Positions 49,519 through 59,045 of a stretch of DNA of 64,000 nucleotides are shown piece by piece; the stretch's first letter is position 1; each line of letters begins with the position of its first letter. The stretch is from JACCSI01 sp035575715 (lineage in GTDB: Bacteria > Acidobacteriota > Vicinamibacteria > Vicinamibacterales > UBA2999). The notes beneath the pieces were generated by a model, which was not told where the DNA came from, made no database searches, and saw only the letters and a list, made by a program, of their open reading frames with translations. The DNA is taken from positions 186,001-250,000 of the forward strand of contig DATLXN010000012.1 of assembly GCA_035575715.1 (NCBI GenBank), read 5' to 3'. The translations under genes were made by a program, and so were the position numbers.

Positions 49519-51476
49519 GCTTTCATCCGGTGATGCCGTACGGGACGGAGCAGTGGCATCGCTCGCAGCGCATCACGCTGCCCGAGGGCCCCGACTTCCA
49601 GTTCAGCGCTGACAACCGGGCCCGCTTCGAAGCGTTTGCGGCGCACTATCCGCCCGAACATCGCCGTGCGGCGGTCCTGCACGCGCTCTACGTGGCGCAA
49701 GAGCAGCAGGGCTACATCTCGGCGAATGCCGCCCGCCACGTCGCAGAACTGATTGGCATCTCGACGGCCGACGTCGAAGATGTCGTCTCGTATTACGTGA
49801 TGTTCTTCCGCAATCCGGTCGGCACATACGTGCTGCAGGTCTGCAATACCCTGTCGTGCGCGTTAGCCGGTTCGGAACGGGTCATCGAAGAACTCGAAGC
49901 CAAGCTCGGGATCAAACGCGGCGAGACCGACCCGACCGGCATGTTCACGATCCAGGCGATGGAATGCCTGGGCGCCTGTGACCGTGCGCCGGTGATGATG
50001 GTCAACAACGACCATTGGCACGAGCATCTGGCGCCGGAGCAGACCGGCGCCATCGTTGACGGCATCAAGGTCAACGGGCTCACGCCGCTCACCGGTTGTC
50101 ACCTGGCCATCGAGGGCCGCCCGGAAAGCGAGTGGAAAGGCAAGTCGACGACGCCGGTCAAGTCGAAGGCGATGCCCGACTACGAACCCGTCCTCACCAA
50201 ATACGCGTTCACCCCGAACGGCCACACCCTCGATCACTATCTCAAGAATCAACAGGGCTACGAAGGGCTGAAAAAGGCTGTCGCGATGACGCCCGAGCAG
50301 GTCATTGATGCCGTCAAGGCGTCGGGGCTGCGCGGCCGCGGCGGCGCCGGGTTTCCGACCGGCCTGAAGTGGCAGTTCGTCGATAAGAAATCGCCGAACC
50401 CCAAATACATCGTCTGCAACGCCGACGAGAGCGAACCGGGCACGTTCAAAGATCACCTGTTGATGGAGCGCAATCCGCATCTGTTGATCGAGGGGTGCGT
50501 CATCGGCTGCTTCGCGATCGGTTCGAAAGCGGCCTACATTTACATTCGCGGCGAGTTCTTTCACATGCAGCCGGTCCTCGAGCAAGCAATCGAGGATGCG
50601 CGCAAGGCTGGCTTTGTCGGCAACAACATCCTCGGCACCGGCTTCGACTGCGAAGTCTACGTTCATCGCGGCGCTGGCGCTTATGAGGCCGGGGAAGAGA
50701 CCGCGTTGCTCGAGTCACTCGAAGGCAAGCGGGCGCAGCCGCGTTTCAAACCGCCATTCCCGGCCGTCGCCGGTTTGTGGGCCTGCCCGACCGCGGTGAA
50801 TAACGTTGAGACGCTGTGCAACGTGCCACTGGTCTTGACCCGCGGCGCGGAGTGGTTTGCGTCGCTCGGTCCAGAGAAAAACGGCGGGCCGAAATTATTC
50901 TGCGTCAGCGGCCACGTCAAACGTCCGGGCGTGTTCGAAGCGCCGATGAAAGTGTCGCTGCGCGAATTGATCTTCGATTACGCCGGCGGCATGCGCGACG
51001 GTCACACGCTCAAGGCGGTGATCCCGGGCGGATCGTCGGTGCCGATCCTGATGCCGGATCAAATCGACATTCCGGCCAGCTTTGACGATGTGGTCAAGGC
51101 GGGATCGATGTTGGGATCGGCGGCGATCATGGTCCTCGACGAGACGACCGATATGGTCTGGCTTGCTGAGAATCTGTTGCACTTCTACCGTCATGAGTCG
51201 TGCGGCAAGTGCACACCCTGTCGCGAAGGCACCGATTGGTTGTTCCGGTTGCTCAACCGCTTGATCAAGGGCGAAGGCTCACATCAGGACATTCGCCTGC
51301 TCGAAAGCGTCGCGACCAACATCGCCGGCAAGACGCTGTGCGCGTTTGGCGATGCCGCGGCGACGCCGGTGCTGACCACCCTCAAATGGTTCAAGCCCGA
51401 ATACGAGGCCTACGCGGACGGCAAGGCGCCGGCGGCGGCTGACTATCGCGCCAAACAGGCAGTGGAGGCGCACTGA
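49515..51476 (+). CDS. nuoEF: NADH-quinone oxidoreductase fused subunits E and F
   Basis: One 653-residue chain holds both electron-entry subunits. Residues about 25-190 are NuoE: LYVAQEQQGYISANAARHVA and the [2Fe-2S] ligands in CNTLSC and CLGAC. A linker (GRPESEWKGKSTTPVKSKA) leads to NuoF from about 215: NADH/FMN loop GLRGRGGAGFPTGLKW, CNADESEPGTFKDHLLMERN, AYIYIRGEFF, and the [4Fe-4S] ligands SCGKCTPC and LCAFGDAA. I see no stop or frameshift between them. The next gene is nuoH; nuoG, usually placed here, is missing. Confidence 0.95.
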   Translation: MSFHPVMPYGTEQWHRSQRITLPEGPDFQFSADNRARFEAFAAHYPPEHRRAAVLHALYVAQEQQGYISANAARHVAELIGISTADVEDVVSYYVMFFRNPVGTYVLQVCNTLSCALAGSERVIEELEAKLGIKRGETDPTGMFTIQAMECLGACDRAPVMMVNNDHWHEHLAPEQTGAIVDGIKVNGLTPLTGCHLAIEGRPESEWKGKSTTPVKSKAMPDYEPVLTKYAFTPNGHTLDHYLKNQQGYEGLKKAVAMTPEQVIDAVKASGLRGRGGAGFPTGLKWQFVDKKSPNPKYIVCNADESEPGTFKDHLLMERNPHLLIEGCVIGCFAIGSKAAYIYIRGEFFHMQPVLEQAIEDARKAGFVGNNILGTGFDCEVYVHRGAGAYEAGEETALLESLEGKRAQPRFKPPFPAVAGLWACPTAVNNVETLCNVPLVLTRGAEWFASLGPEKNGGPKLFCVSGHVKRPGVFEAPMKVSLRELIFDYAGGMRDGHTLKAVIPGGSSVPILMPDQIDIPASFDDVVKAGSMLGSAAIMVLDETTDMVWLAENLLHFYRHESCGKCTPCREGTDWLFRLLNRLIKGEGSHQDIRLLESVATNIAGKTLCAFGDAAATPVLTTLKWFKPEYEAYADGKAPAAADYRAKQAVEAH

Positions 51477-52513
51477 TGTTTGATTTCGTGACGCCGCAAC
51501 TGATGGTCTACGCGGCCATCGTCGGCACGGTCTTTATGGGCCTGCAGATCGGCGCGGCGGTGATGGTCTATGCCGAGCGCAAGGTTGCGGCGTTCATGCA
51601 GCAGCGGCTCGGCCCGACGCTGGTCGGACCGAAAGGGCTGCTCCAGCCGATCGCCGACATCGTCAAGCTGGTGTTCAAGGAAGACCTGCGGCCCAAGGCT
51701 GCCGACACGGCGTTGTTTCTTGCCGCGCCGGTGATCTCGGTTGCCGCCGCATACATTGCGTTTGCCCCGGTGCCGTTCGGCGCCGCGTCGACCTTCTTCG
51801 GCCTCCTCGATGAGCCGATGCCGCTGTTGATCTCTGACATCAACGTTGGGGTCCTGGCGATCTTCGCGGTCGCCTCGATGGGTGTCTACGGCATCGTCCT
51901 CGCCGGGTGGGCGAGTAACAGTAAGTACTCGCTGCTCGGCGGCCTGCGCGCCTCGGCGCAGATGATCAGTTACGAACTGTCCTACGGCATTTCATTGGCG
52001 ACCATCGTGCTGCTCGCCAATTCGATGTCGTTGCGCACCATCGTCGATGCGCAGGCCGGTTACTGGTTCGACTTCATTCCGAGGTGGTTCATCTTCCTGC
52101 AGCCGGTGGGCTTTGTCGTTTACGCCATCGCCGGCGTCGCTGAAACCAACCGCGCGCCGTTCGACTTCCCGGAAGCCGAACAGGAACTGGTGGCCGGGTA
52201 CCACACCGAGTACAGCAGCATGGCGTTCGCCATGTTCTTCCTTGCCGAATACATCAACATGATCACGGTCTCGGCCGTGGCGACCAATTTATTCCTCGGC
52301 GGGTGGCACGGTCCGTTCCTGCCGCCCGAGTATGGCTGGATCTGGTTCCTGGTCAAGATGGCCGTGTTGTTGTTCGGGTATCTGTGGCTGCGCTGGACGC
52401 TGCCGCGTCTGCGCTATGACCAGTTGATGTCGTTTGGCTGGAAAGTCCTGTTGCCGGTGGCGACGATCAATTTACTCGTGACCGCTGCGGGGGTGCTCTA
52501 CTTTGGCTACTGA
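51476..52513 (+). CDS. nuoH: NADH-quinone oxidoreductase subunit H
   Basis: Membrane subunit linking the quinone site to the proton pumps, 345 residues with about eight helices. Signatures: VYAERKVAAFMQQRLGPTLV, GPKGLLQPIADIVKLVFKED, and AGVAETNRAPFDFPEAEQEL. Its ATG overlaps the stop of nuoEF. In most operons nuoI follows; here nuoJ overlaps its end by 11 bases, leaving no room for nuoI. Confidence 0.97.
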   Translation: MFDFVTPQLMVYAAIVGTVFMGLQIGAAVMVYAERKVAAFMQQRLGPTLVGPKGLLQPIADIVKLVFKEDLRPKAADTALFLAAPVISVAAAYIAFAPVPFGAASTFFGLLDEPMPLLISDINVGVLAIFAVASMGVYGIVLAGWASNSKYSLLGGLRASAQMISYELSYGISLATIVLLANSMSLRTIVDAQAGYWFDFIPRWFIFLQPVGFVVYAIAGVAETNRAPFDFPEAEQELVAGYHTEYSSMAFAMFFLAEYINMITVSAVATNLFLGGWHGPFLPPEYGWIWFLVKMAVLLFGYLWLRWTLPRLRYDQLMSFGWKVLLPVATINLLVTAAGVLYFGY

Positions 52514-53033
52514 GCAACTCCTGTTTTACGCGTTTGCCGCGGTCACGGTGCTCGGCTCCCTGGCGGTCATCGGCCAGCGCAACCCGATCTACAGCGTGCT
52601 CGCGTTGATCGGTGCGTTCTTCGGGCTGTCCGGACTGTACGTGCTGCTCGAGGCGCCGTTTGTCGCCATCGTCCAGATCATCATTTACGCCGGCGCGATC
52701 ATGGTGCTGTTCCTGTTCGTGGTCATGCTGCTCAACATTCCGCGTGAGGACGCTGCGGAATGGGATCGTGCACACCCGATGTATCGGCCGTGGCCGATGC
52801 GCATCGGTGCGTTGCTGGCTTTAGCGCTGGTCGCGCAATTGGGCTGGGCGTTGACCCGCACACCCGGAATCAGTGAGGCGATCGGCGCACAGAGTGCCGG
52901 CATCTCGGATGTTGGCGAACTCGGCCGGGTATTGTTCACTGACTACATGTTTGCGTTCGAGGTGACCTCCATCCTGATCATCGCGGCGATGATCGGGGCA
53001 GTCATCCTGACGCGGAAGCAAACACATGAATAA
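52503..53033 (+). CDS. nuoJ: NADH-quinone oxidoreductase subunit J
   Basis: Membrane subunit with five helices, 176 residues: LALIGAFFGLSGLYVLLEAP, VAIVQIIIYAGAIMVLFLFV with the pi-bulge helix TM3 and the conserved VMLLN. Start is TTG at 52503 within nuoH. The stop overlaps nuoK by eight bases. Confidence 0.96.
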   Translation: MATEQLLFYAFAAVTVLGSLAVIGQRNPIYSVLALIGAFFGLSGLYVLLEAPFVAIVQIIIYAGAIMVLFLFVVMLLNIPREDAAEWDRAHPMYRPWPMRIGALLALALVAQLGWALTRTPGISEAIGAQSAGISDVGELGRVLFTDYMFAFEVTSILIIAAMIGAVILTRKQTHE

Positions 53034-53340
53034 CGGTCTCGTGCCGCTCGAGCATTACCTGCTGCTGTCCGGCCTGCTCTTCACGATCGGCACGGCCGGC
53101 GTGTTCCTGCGCCGCAACCTGATCACGCTGCTGTTGTCGGTCGAGATCATGTTGAACGCCGTCAACCTCACGTTTGTCGCGTTTGGCCGTCAGTTCGGCA
53201 CCGTTGACGGGCAGATCATCACGTTCTTCGTGATGACCGTCGCGGCCGCCGAAGCCGCGGTCGGCCTTGCTCTGGTGATTGGCTTGTTCCGCCACCGCGA
53301 GTCGCTCAACCCCGAAGCTTTCACGTCGTTGAAGTGGTGA
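53026..53340 (+). CDS. nuoK: NADH-quinone oxidoreductase subunit K
   Basis: Small Mrp-type antiporter-like subunit, 104 residues with three helices. It begins VPLEHYLLLSGLLFTIGTAG and carries the conserved glutamates in LLSVEIMLNAVNLTFVAF and MTVAAAEAAVGLALVIGLFR, which are part of the proton path. Overlaps nuoJ; nuoL starts five bases downstream. Confidence 0.97.
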   Translation: MNNGLVPLEHYLLLSGLLFTIGTAGVFLRRNLITLLLSVEIMLNAVNLTFVAFGRQFGTVDGQIITFFVMTVAAAEAAVGLALVIGLFRHRESLNPEAFTSLKW

Positions 53341-53344
53341 CCGC

Positions 53345-55654
53345 GTGCTACCGCTGATTCCGCTGTTTCCGTTTGTCGGCTTCCTGGTCAACGCGACCTT
53401 GGGCAAGCGGCTGCCCAAGAGCCTCTCCGGCGGCATCGCCTGCGTGATGATGCTGCTGTCGTTTGCGCTGTCGGTGATCTCGGTGTGGAGCCTGGCCGGC
53501 ATGGACGCCGGCAGTCGCGAGATCGAGCAGCGCCTCTTCAGTTGGATCTCCTCCGGCGATTTCAACGTCGATGTCGCGTTCCGCCTCGATCCGTTGTCGG
53601 CGCTGATGATCCTGGTCATCACCGGCATCGGCTCGCTGATTCACATCTATTCGACCGCCTACATGCATGAGGAGACTGTCAGCGAGTTTGCGCGCTACTT
53701 CTCCTACCTGAACCTGTTCTGCTTCTTCATGCTGGTCCTGGTGCTCGGCTCGAACATCCTGATGATGTTCGTCGGGTGGGAAGGGGTCGGGCTCTGCTCG
53801 TATCTGCTGATCGGCTATTACTACCAGAAGAAGTCAGCCTCGGATGCGGCGAATAAAGCCTTCATCGTCAACCGCATCGGCGACTACGCCTTCATTCTTG
53901 GCGCGTTGCTGATCTTCGTGACGCTCGGGACCCTCGACTTCAAGGAGATTGCCGCGCGGGCGGCGGCGATGCCGGTCGAGGTGACCTTCGGCACGCTGTC
54001 GCTGATCACGCTGCTGCTGTTCATCGGCGCGACCGGCAAGTCGGCGCAGATCCCGCTCTATGTCTGGTTGCCAGACGCGATGGAAGGGCCGACGCCGGTC
54101 TCCGCCCTGATCCACGCGGCGACGATGGTCACCGCAGGTGTCTACATGATTGGGCGCACCGCGGTGCTGTTCGAACACGCACCGTTCACGCTCACCATCG
54201 TCGCGGTGGTGGGCGCGGCGACGGCGCTGTTTGCCGGCACCATCGGCCTGGTGCAGAACGACATCAAGCGCGTCCTCGCCTATTCGACGGTGTCGCAGCT
54301 GGGCTACATGTTCCTGGCGATGGGCGTTGGCGCCTTTGGCGCCGGCATCTTCCATCTCTATACCCACGCGTTCTTCAAGGCGCTGCTATTCCTCGGTTCC
54401 GGTGCGGTGATTCACGCGCTACACGGTGAGCAGGACATTCGCCGGATGGGCGGCTTGAAGAAGCACCTCCCGATCACCTACTGGACGTTTGTCATTGGTG
54501 CCATCGCGATTGCCGGCGTGCCCGGACTCGCCGGCTTTTTCTCGAAGGATGAAATCCTCTTCGAGACGTTCTATCGCGGCTATCAGTGGCTGTGGGTCGT
54601 CGGCGTGCTGACCTCGCTCCTGACTGCGGTCTACATGTTCCGCCTGGTCAATCTCACCTTTCACGGTGACGAGCGCTTCACCGCTGCTGACCTCGGGCCG
54701 CATGCCGCTGATCCGCATGATTCGCCAGAGCCTGGACACACCCACGCGCACGGCAATGACACGCACGTTGGACACGGTCATCCGGTAGCCACACACCGGC
54801 CTGCCCCGACACTCGCGCACGGCACCGGTCACGCGGTCGCCCACAGTGGTGGCCACGGCGCCTTGCACTTGCACGACGCGCCGCCGGCGATGGCGATTGC
54901 ACTGGTGGTGCTCGCGATCGGATCGGTGGCGGCCGGCTATATCGGCATTCCGCACGCACTCGGTGGCCACAACACACTTGGCGCGTGGCTCGAACCGGTT
55001 TTCGAAGCACCGGGCCACTCCACCGCAGCGTCGCTATCAGGCATGTTGTTGTCCGACTGCGAACCAGGTGCGCCGGATACGACCACTGCTGGTGGCGCAC
55101 TGGCGGGGATGGCGATTGCCGATTGCGAACCCGGCAGCGACATCGCCCTGGCCTCGTTGCAGCCACCTGTTGAATCCGGGGCGGCGGGGCGGGACGCGGG
55201 TGTTCAGCCTGCCCCGAGCGGCGCCGAGGCGAGTGACCATGAGGCTGCTGACGAGCACGCCAAGGAATCGCTCGAACTCACCTTGATGGCCGTGTCGAGC
55301 GCGATCGCGCTACTCGGCATCTTCCTCGCCTACTGGCTCTGGCTGAAGCGCCCCGATCAACCCGAACGGATGGCCGGGCGCTTTCCGGGTCTCCATCGAA
55401 TGTTGCTGAACAAGTACTACGTGGACGAGTTTTATGACCTCACCGTTGTCCAGCCGGTGCGCATCGTCTCTGAAGACGGTCTGTGGCGCGGCATGGACGC
55501 GCGTGTGGTCGACGGCGCCGTGAACGGCACCGGCCAGGTGGTCGGCGGCGTCAGCGCGGTGATGCGGTTGTTGCAGAGCGGCTCGGTGAAAGCCTACGCG
55601 GCATCGACCTTTATGGGCGTGGTCCTGATCCTCGCCTATTACCTGTGGAAGTAG
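53345..55654 (+). CDS. nuoL: NADH-quinone oxidoreductase subunit L with His-rich insertion
   Basis: Largest antiporter-like subunit, 769 residues against about 610-650 usual. Core motifs: MMFVGWEGVGLCSYLLIGYY, the lysine-bearing AATMVTAGVYMI and the lateral-helix end VKAYAASTFMGVVLILAYYL. After the helix with LLTAVYMFRLVNLTFHGDER comes an extra loop of about 190 residues. Its first part holds 15 His in about 65 residues (HTHAHGNDTHVGHGHPVATH). Its second part contains a duplicated motif, GMLLSDCEPG and GMAIADCEPG. The loop lies between the last antiporter helices and could bind metal. Start GTG at 53345. Confidence 0.96.
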   Translation: MLPLIPLFPFVGFLVNATLGKRLPKSLSGGIACVMMLLSFALSVISVWSLAGMDAGSREIEQRLFSWISSGDFNVDVAFRLDPLSALMILVITGIGSLIHIYSTAYMHEETVSEFARYFSYLNLFCFFMLVLVLGSNILMMFVGWEGVGLCSYLLIGYYYQKKSASDAANKAFIVNRIGDYAFILGALLIFVTLGTLDFKEIAARAAAMPVEVTFGTLSLITLLLFIGATGKSAQIPLYVWLPDAMEGPTPVSALIHAATMVTAGVYMIGRTAVLFEHAPFTLTIVAVVGAATALFAGTIGLVQNDIKRVLAYSTVSQLGYMFLAMGVGAFGAGIFHLYTHAFFKALLFLGSGAVIHALHGEQDIRRMGGLKKHLPITYWTFVIGAIAIAGVPGLAGFFSKDEILFETFYRGYQWLWVVGVLTSLLTAVYMFRLVNLTFHGDERFTAADLGPHAADPHDSPEPGHTHAHGNDTHVGHGHPVATHRPAPTLAHGTGHAVAHSGGHGALHLHDAPPAMAIALVVLAIGSVAAGYIGIPHALGGHNTLGAWLEPVFEAPGHSTAASLSGMLLSDCEPGAPDTTTAGGALAGMAIADCEPGSDIALASLQPPVESGAAGRDAGVQPAPSGAEASDHEAADEHAKESLELTLMAVSSAIALLGIFLAYWLWLKRPDQPERMAGRFPGLHRMLLNKYYVDEFYDLTVVQPVRIVSEDGLWRGMDARVVDGAVNGTGQVVGGVSAVMRLLQSGSVKAYAASTFMGVVLILAYYLWK

Positions 55655-55740
55655 ACCTCTTCTAAAGCGATGAATGTGACCAACGAAGACCTCGTTCGGC
55701 GGCGCCAAGTTCACGCGGAGCTTTGCCAGTCTTGACCGGA

Positions 55741-57285
55741 ATGCCGCTGCTGTCGATCACCATCTGGCTCCCCGTCGTCGGGGCGTTGCTGTTGTTGTTC
55801 ATCAACAATCGGGACGGCGTGCGCGACGGCTTGGTTCGCAACATCACCCTGGGCATCTCGCTGCTGACGTTTGCGGCGTCGATGGCGCTGTGGGCGGGGT
55901 TCGATAGTTCGGCGGCGGGGCCGGAGTTTCAATTCGTCGAGCGCGCGCCGTGGATTGCCGCCTTTGCCGTGGAGTACTACCTCGGCATCGACGGCATCAG
56001 CCTGATGCTGATGGTGCTGACCGGGTTCCTCACGCCGATCGCCCTGTTGTCGTCATGGGAGAGCATTCACAAGAAGGTCAAAGAGTTTTCGATCTTCATG
56101 CTGCTGCTCGAAGCGTCGATGCTCGGCGTGTTTGCGGCGCTCGACATCTTCCTGTTCTACATCTTTTGGGACTTTGTCCTCATCCCGATGTATTTCCTCA
56201 TCGGCATCTGGGGCTACGAGCGCCGTGTGTACGCGGCGGTCAAGTTCATTCTCTACACGATGGCCGGCAGCGTGCTGATGCTGGTGGCGATTATCGGTCT
56301 GTCGTGGATTCACCATGCGGCGACCGGGACCTACAGCTTCGACACCCTGCGTCTCTACGAGCTGGACATCCCGGAGCAGACCCAATACTGGATGTTCCTG
56401 GCCTTTGCGATCGCGTTCGCGATCAAGGTGCCGTTGTTCCCGTTTCATACGTGGTTGCCGGACGCCCACGTCGAGGCTCCCACTCCAGGCTCGGTCATTC
56501 TGGCCGGCGTGATGTTAAAGATGGGCGCCTACGGTCTGATCCGCTTTGCCTTCCCGCTGTTTCCGGAAGCGGCCCTGTATTTTGCGCCGCTGCTCGCGAC
56601 GTTGTCGGTCATTGCGATCGTCTACGGCGCGCTGGTGGCGATGGTCCAGCCGGACATGAAGAAGCTCGTGGCCTATTCGTCGGTCAGCCACATGGGCTTT
56701 GTCGTGCTCGGTATTGCCGCGATGAATCTCCAGGGCGTGCAGGGCGCGACGTATCAGATGCTCGCGCACGGCATCAGCACCGGCGGGCTGTTCTGCCTGG
56801 TCGGCATGTTGTCCGATCGCCGTCACACCCGGTTGATTAGTGAATACGGCGGGATTAAGAAGATCGTCCCGCGGCTCACCGCGGCATCGCTGTTAATCAC
56901 GCTTGCCTCGATCGGCCTGCCCGGCATGAACGGGTTCATCGGCGAGTTCCTGATCATGCTCGGCGCATTCAAATACGATCCGCGCTTTGTCGTGGTCGCC
57001 GGACTCGGCGTGATCTTATCGGCCGTGTACATGCTGTGGATGTTTCAGCGCGTGTTCTACGGCAACATTACCAACGAGCACAACCGTGACATGCCGGACC
57101 TGTCGTTCCGGGAGTGGGCGATTGTCGGCCCCCTGGTGGCCATGGCGATCGTGATGGGCGTGTTCCCGAATGTCTTTTTGAAACCGATGGAGCCGGCAGT
57201 CAATCGAATCGTCCAGCGCGTCGCGCAGCATCAGGCGATGTCGACGTCCGGCGGGCAAGTCGAGAATGGCGGGGTCGGTCGTTAA
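55741..57285 (+). CDS. nuoM: NADH-quinone oxidoreductase subunit M
   Basis: Second antiporter-like proton pump subunit, 514 residues. Motifs: PWIAAFAVEYYLGIDGISLM, LLLEASMLGVFAALDIFLFY with the key Glu, KVPLFPFHTWLPDAHVEAPT and AGVMLKMGAYGLIRFAFPLF. I prefer ATG 55741, giving MPLLSITIWLPVVGALLLLF, which is how NuoM proteins usually begin; TTG codons at 55723 and 55732 are in-frame alternatives. The 86-base gap after nuoL holds no other gene. Confidence 0.96.
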   Translation: MPLLSITIWLPVVGALLLLFINNRDGVRDGLVRNITLGISLLTFAASMALWAGFDSSAAGPEFQFVERAPWIAAFAVEYYLGIDGISLMLMVLTGFLTPIALLSSWESIHKKVKEFSIFMLLLEASMLGVFAALDIFLFYIFWDFVLIPMYFLIGIWGYERRVYAAVKFILYTMAGSVLMLVAIIGLSWIHHAATGTYSFDTLRLYELDIPEQTQYWMFLAFAIAFAIKVPLFPFHTWLPDAHVEAPTPGSVILAGVMLKMGAYGLIRFAFPLFPEAALYFAPLLATLSVIAIVYGALVAMVQPDMKKLVAYSSVSHMGFVVLGIAAMNLQGVQGATYQMLAHGISTGGLFCLVGMLSDRRHTRLISEYGGIKKIVPRLTAASLLITLASIGLPGMNGFIGEFLIMLGAFKYDPRFVVVAGLGVILSAVYMLWMFQRVFYGNITNEHNRDMPDLSFREWAIVGPLVAMAIVMGVFPNVFLKPMEPAVNRIVQRVAQHQAMSTSGGQVENGGVGR

Positions 57286-57286
57286 C

Positions 57287-58726
57287 ATGTTCAGTTCCGA
57301 ATACGACGCCATCGTCCCGATGCTCTGTCCCGCGCTCGCGGGATTAGTCGCGCTGCTCGCTGAATCATTCCGGGTGAAGGGGGAGCGGCTGCCGATTGCC
57401 GGCTTGCCGATCATCGGACTGGTCGGTGCTGGCATTGCCTCGGTACTGTTGTGGGACCGTAACACCACGAGCTTTGGGGTGGTCACCGCCGACAACTTCG
57501 CGTTGTTCGTGAACCTGATCCTGGTCGCGGTCGGCATCCTCACCGTCTTTTTCGCCTCGCAAACGATGGAACGGGACGGCATTCCGGTGGGCGAGTTCTA
57601 CGCCCTGATGCTGTTCTCCATCGTCGGCATGATGCTGATGGTCCAGTCGACCGACCTGCTGGTGATGTTTCTTGCGCTCGAGACGATGTCGATCGCGGTG
57701 TATATCCTGACCGGCATTCGGCGTGATCAGGCCGCCAGCACCGAAGGCGCGTTCAAGTATTTTCTGCTCGGCGCGTTCGCCAGTTCGTTCTTCCTCTACG
57801 GCATTGCGTTCATTTATGGGATTACCGGCAGCACCAGTCTCGACCGCGTCGGATCGGTGATCGCCGCGCAGTCGATGAGCGGCAATCCGATGATCCTGCT
57901 GGCGATCGGCCTGCTGATCGTTGGGTTTGGCTTCAAGGTCGCGGCGGTGCCGTTCCACATGTGGTCGCCCGACGCGTATGAAGGCGCGCCGGCGATTGTG
58001 ACCGGCTTCATGTCGACCGGGGTCAAGGCCGCCGCCGTCGCCGCGTTCGCGCGGGTGTTTCTCTCCGCACTCGAGCCGATGATCGCCGACTGGGCGCCGG
58101 TCCTGTGGGCGATTGCGGCGGCGACCATGATCGTCGGCACGGTCCTCGGCGTCGCGCAGACCAGCCTGAAGCGGATGCTGGCCTATTCGAGCATCGCGCA
58201 CGGCGGCTACCTCCTGGTTGGCCTGGTCGCGGGGAATGACGTCGGCAAGGCGGCGATTCTCTATTACCTGGCGGCGTATGCACTGACCAATCTCGGCGCC
58301 TTCGGGATCATCGCCTTACTTGGCACCCGCGAGCGCGCCAATGACGATTTGCGCGACTACGCGGGCCTGTGGCATTCGCATCCGACACTCGCGACCTTGA
58401 TGACGATCTTTTTGCTGTCACTCGGCGGCTTCCCCCCGACGGCCGGGTTCATTGCCAAGTGGTATGTCTTCAGCGCCGCGATCGGTTCCGGCTACTACGT
58501 GCTGGCAATCATTGGCGTGTTGTCGAGCGTCGTCTCGGTCTTCTTCTATCTGCGCGTCGTCGTGATGATGTACATGTCCGACCGTGACGCCCGGCCGGTG
58601 CCGGCACCGCTGACGACCGTTGCCCTGGCCGCACTGGCGTTGTCGGTGATCGGCATTCTCTACCTCGGCATCCTGCCGTCCCAAGTCATCGACCTCGCCC
58701 AGGCGTCGGTCGCCACGATTTTTTAA
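57287..58726 (+). CDS. nuoN: NADH-quinone oxidoreductase subunit N
   Basis: Third antiporter-like subunit, 479 residues. Motifs: LLVMFLALETMSIAVYILTG, EGAFKYFLLGAFASSFFLYG, KVAAVPFHMWSPDAYEGAPA, KRMLAYSSIAHGGYLLVGLV and LSLGGFPPTAGFIAKWYVFS. ATG 57287 follows the nuoM stop by one base; the stop TAA overlaps the ATG of the DUF427 gene. Last complex I gene of the operon. Confidence 0.96.
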   Translation: MFSSEYDAIVPMLCPALAGLVALLAESFRVKGERLPIAGLPIIGLVGAGIASVLLWDRNTTSFGVVTADNFALFVNLILVAVGILTVFFASQTMERDGIPVGEFYALMLFSIVGMMLMVQSTDLLVMFLALETMSIAVYILTGIRRDQAASTEGAFKYFLLGAFASSFFLYGIAFIYGITGSTSLDRVGSVIAAQSMSGNPMILLAIGLLIVGFGFKVAAVPFHMWSPDAYEGAPAIVTGFMSTGVKAAAVAAFARVFLSALEPMIADWAPVLWAIAAATMIVGTVLGVAQTSLKRMLAYSSIAHGGYLLVGLVAGNDVGKAAILYYLAAYALTNLGAFGIIALLGTRERANDDLRDYAGLWHSHPTLATLMTIFLLSLGGFPPTAGFIAKWYVFSAAIGSGYYVLAIIGVLSSVVSVFFYLRVVVMMYMSDRDARPVPAPLTTVALAALALSVIGILYLGILPSQVIDLAQASVATIF

Positions 58727-59007
58727 TGCGCGCACTCTGGCTCGACACCGTTCTCGCCGAGAGCGACGACACCGTGGTCGTCGAAGGCAATCACTACTTT
58801 CCGGCGGACTCTCTCCGCCGCGAACACTTTAAGACCAGCCAGACCCACACCACGTGCGGATGGAAAGGCGTCGCCAGTTACTACGATGTGGTGGTTGGCG
58901 GTCAGACCAACAGCGCCGCCGCGTGGTTTTATCCAACCCCGAAGGACGAGGCCAAGAATATCGCTGGCCGCGTGGCCTTCTGGAAGGGCGTCACCGTCCT
59001 TCCCTGA
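58726..59007 (+). CDS. DUF427 family protein
   Basis: Small beta-rich cytoplasmic protein of 93 residues, DUF427: VVVEGNHYFPADSLRREHFK, THTTCGWKGVASYYDVVVGG, AAWFYPTPKDEAKNIAGRVA, FWKGV. The domain resembles a small beta-barrel (DUF427/NTF-like fold); no activity is established. Its start overlaps the nuoN stop (TAATG), so it is probably read from the end of the nuo transcript. Confidence 0.9.
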   Translation: MRALWLDTVLAESDDTVVVEGNHYFPADSLRREHFKTSQTHTTCGWKGVASYYDVVVGGQTNSAAAWFYPTPKDEAKNIAGRVAFWKGVTVLP

Positions 59008-59045
59008 TCCTTACCCACTACCCAGTAATCACAGGAGGAACCGAC

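Noticed and set aside
51476..52513. Hidden nuoG or nuoI in another frame between nuoEF and nuoJ
   Set aside because: The whole interval is occupied by nuoH with full signatures; no ferredoxin-type CxxCxxC cluster motif is seen in other frames.
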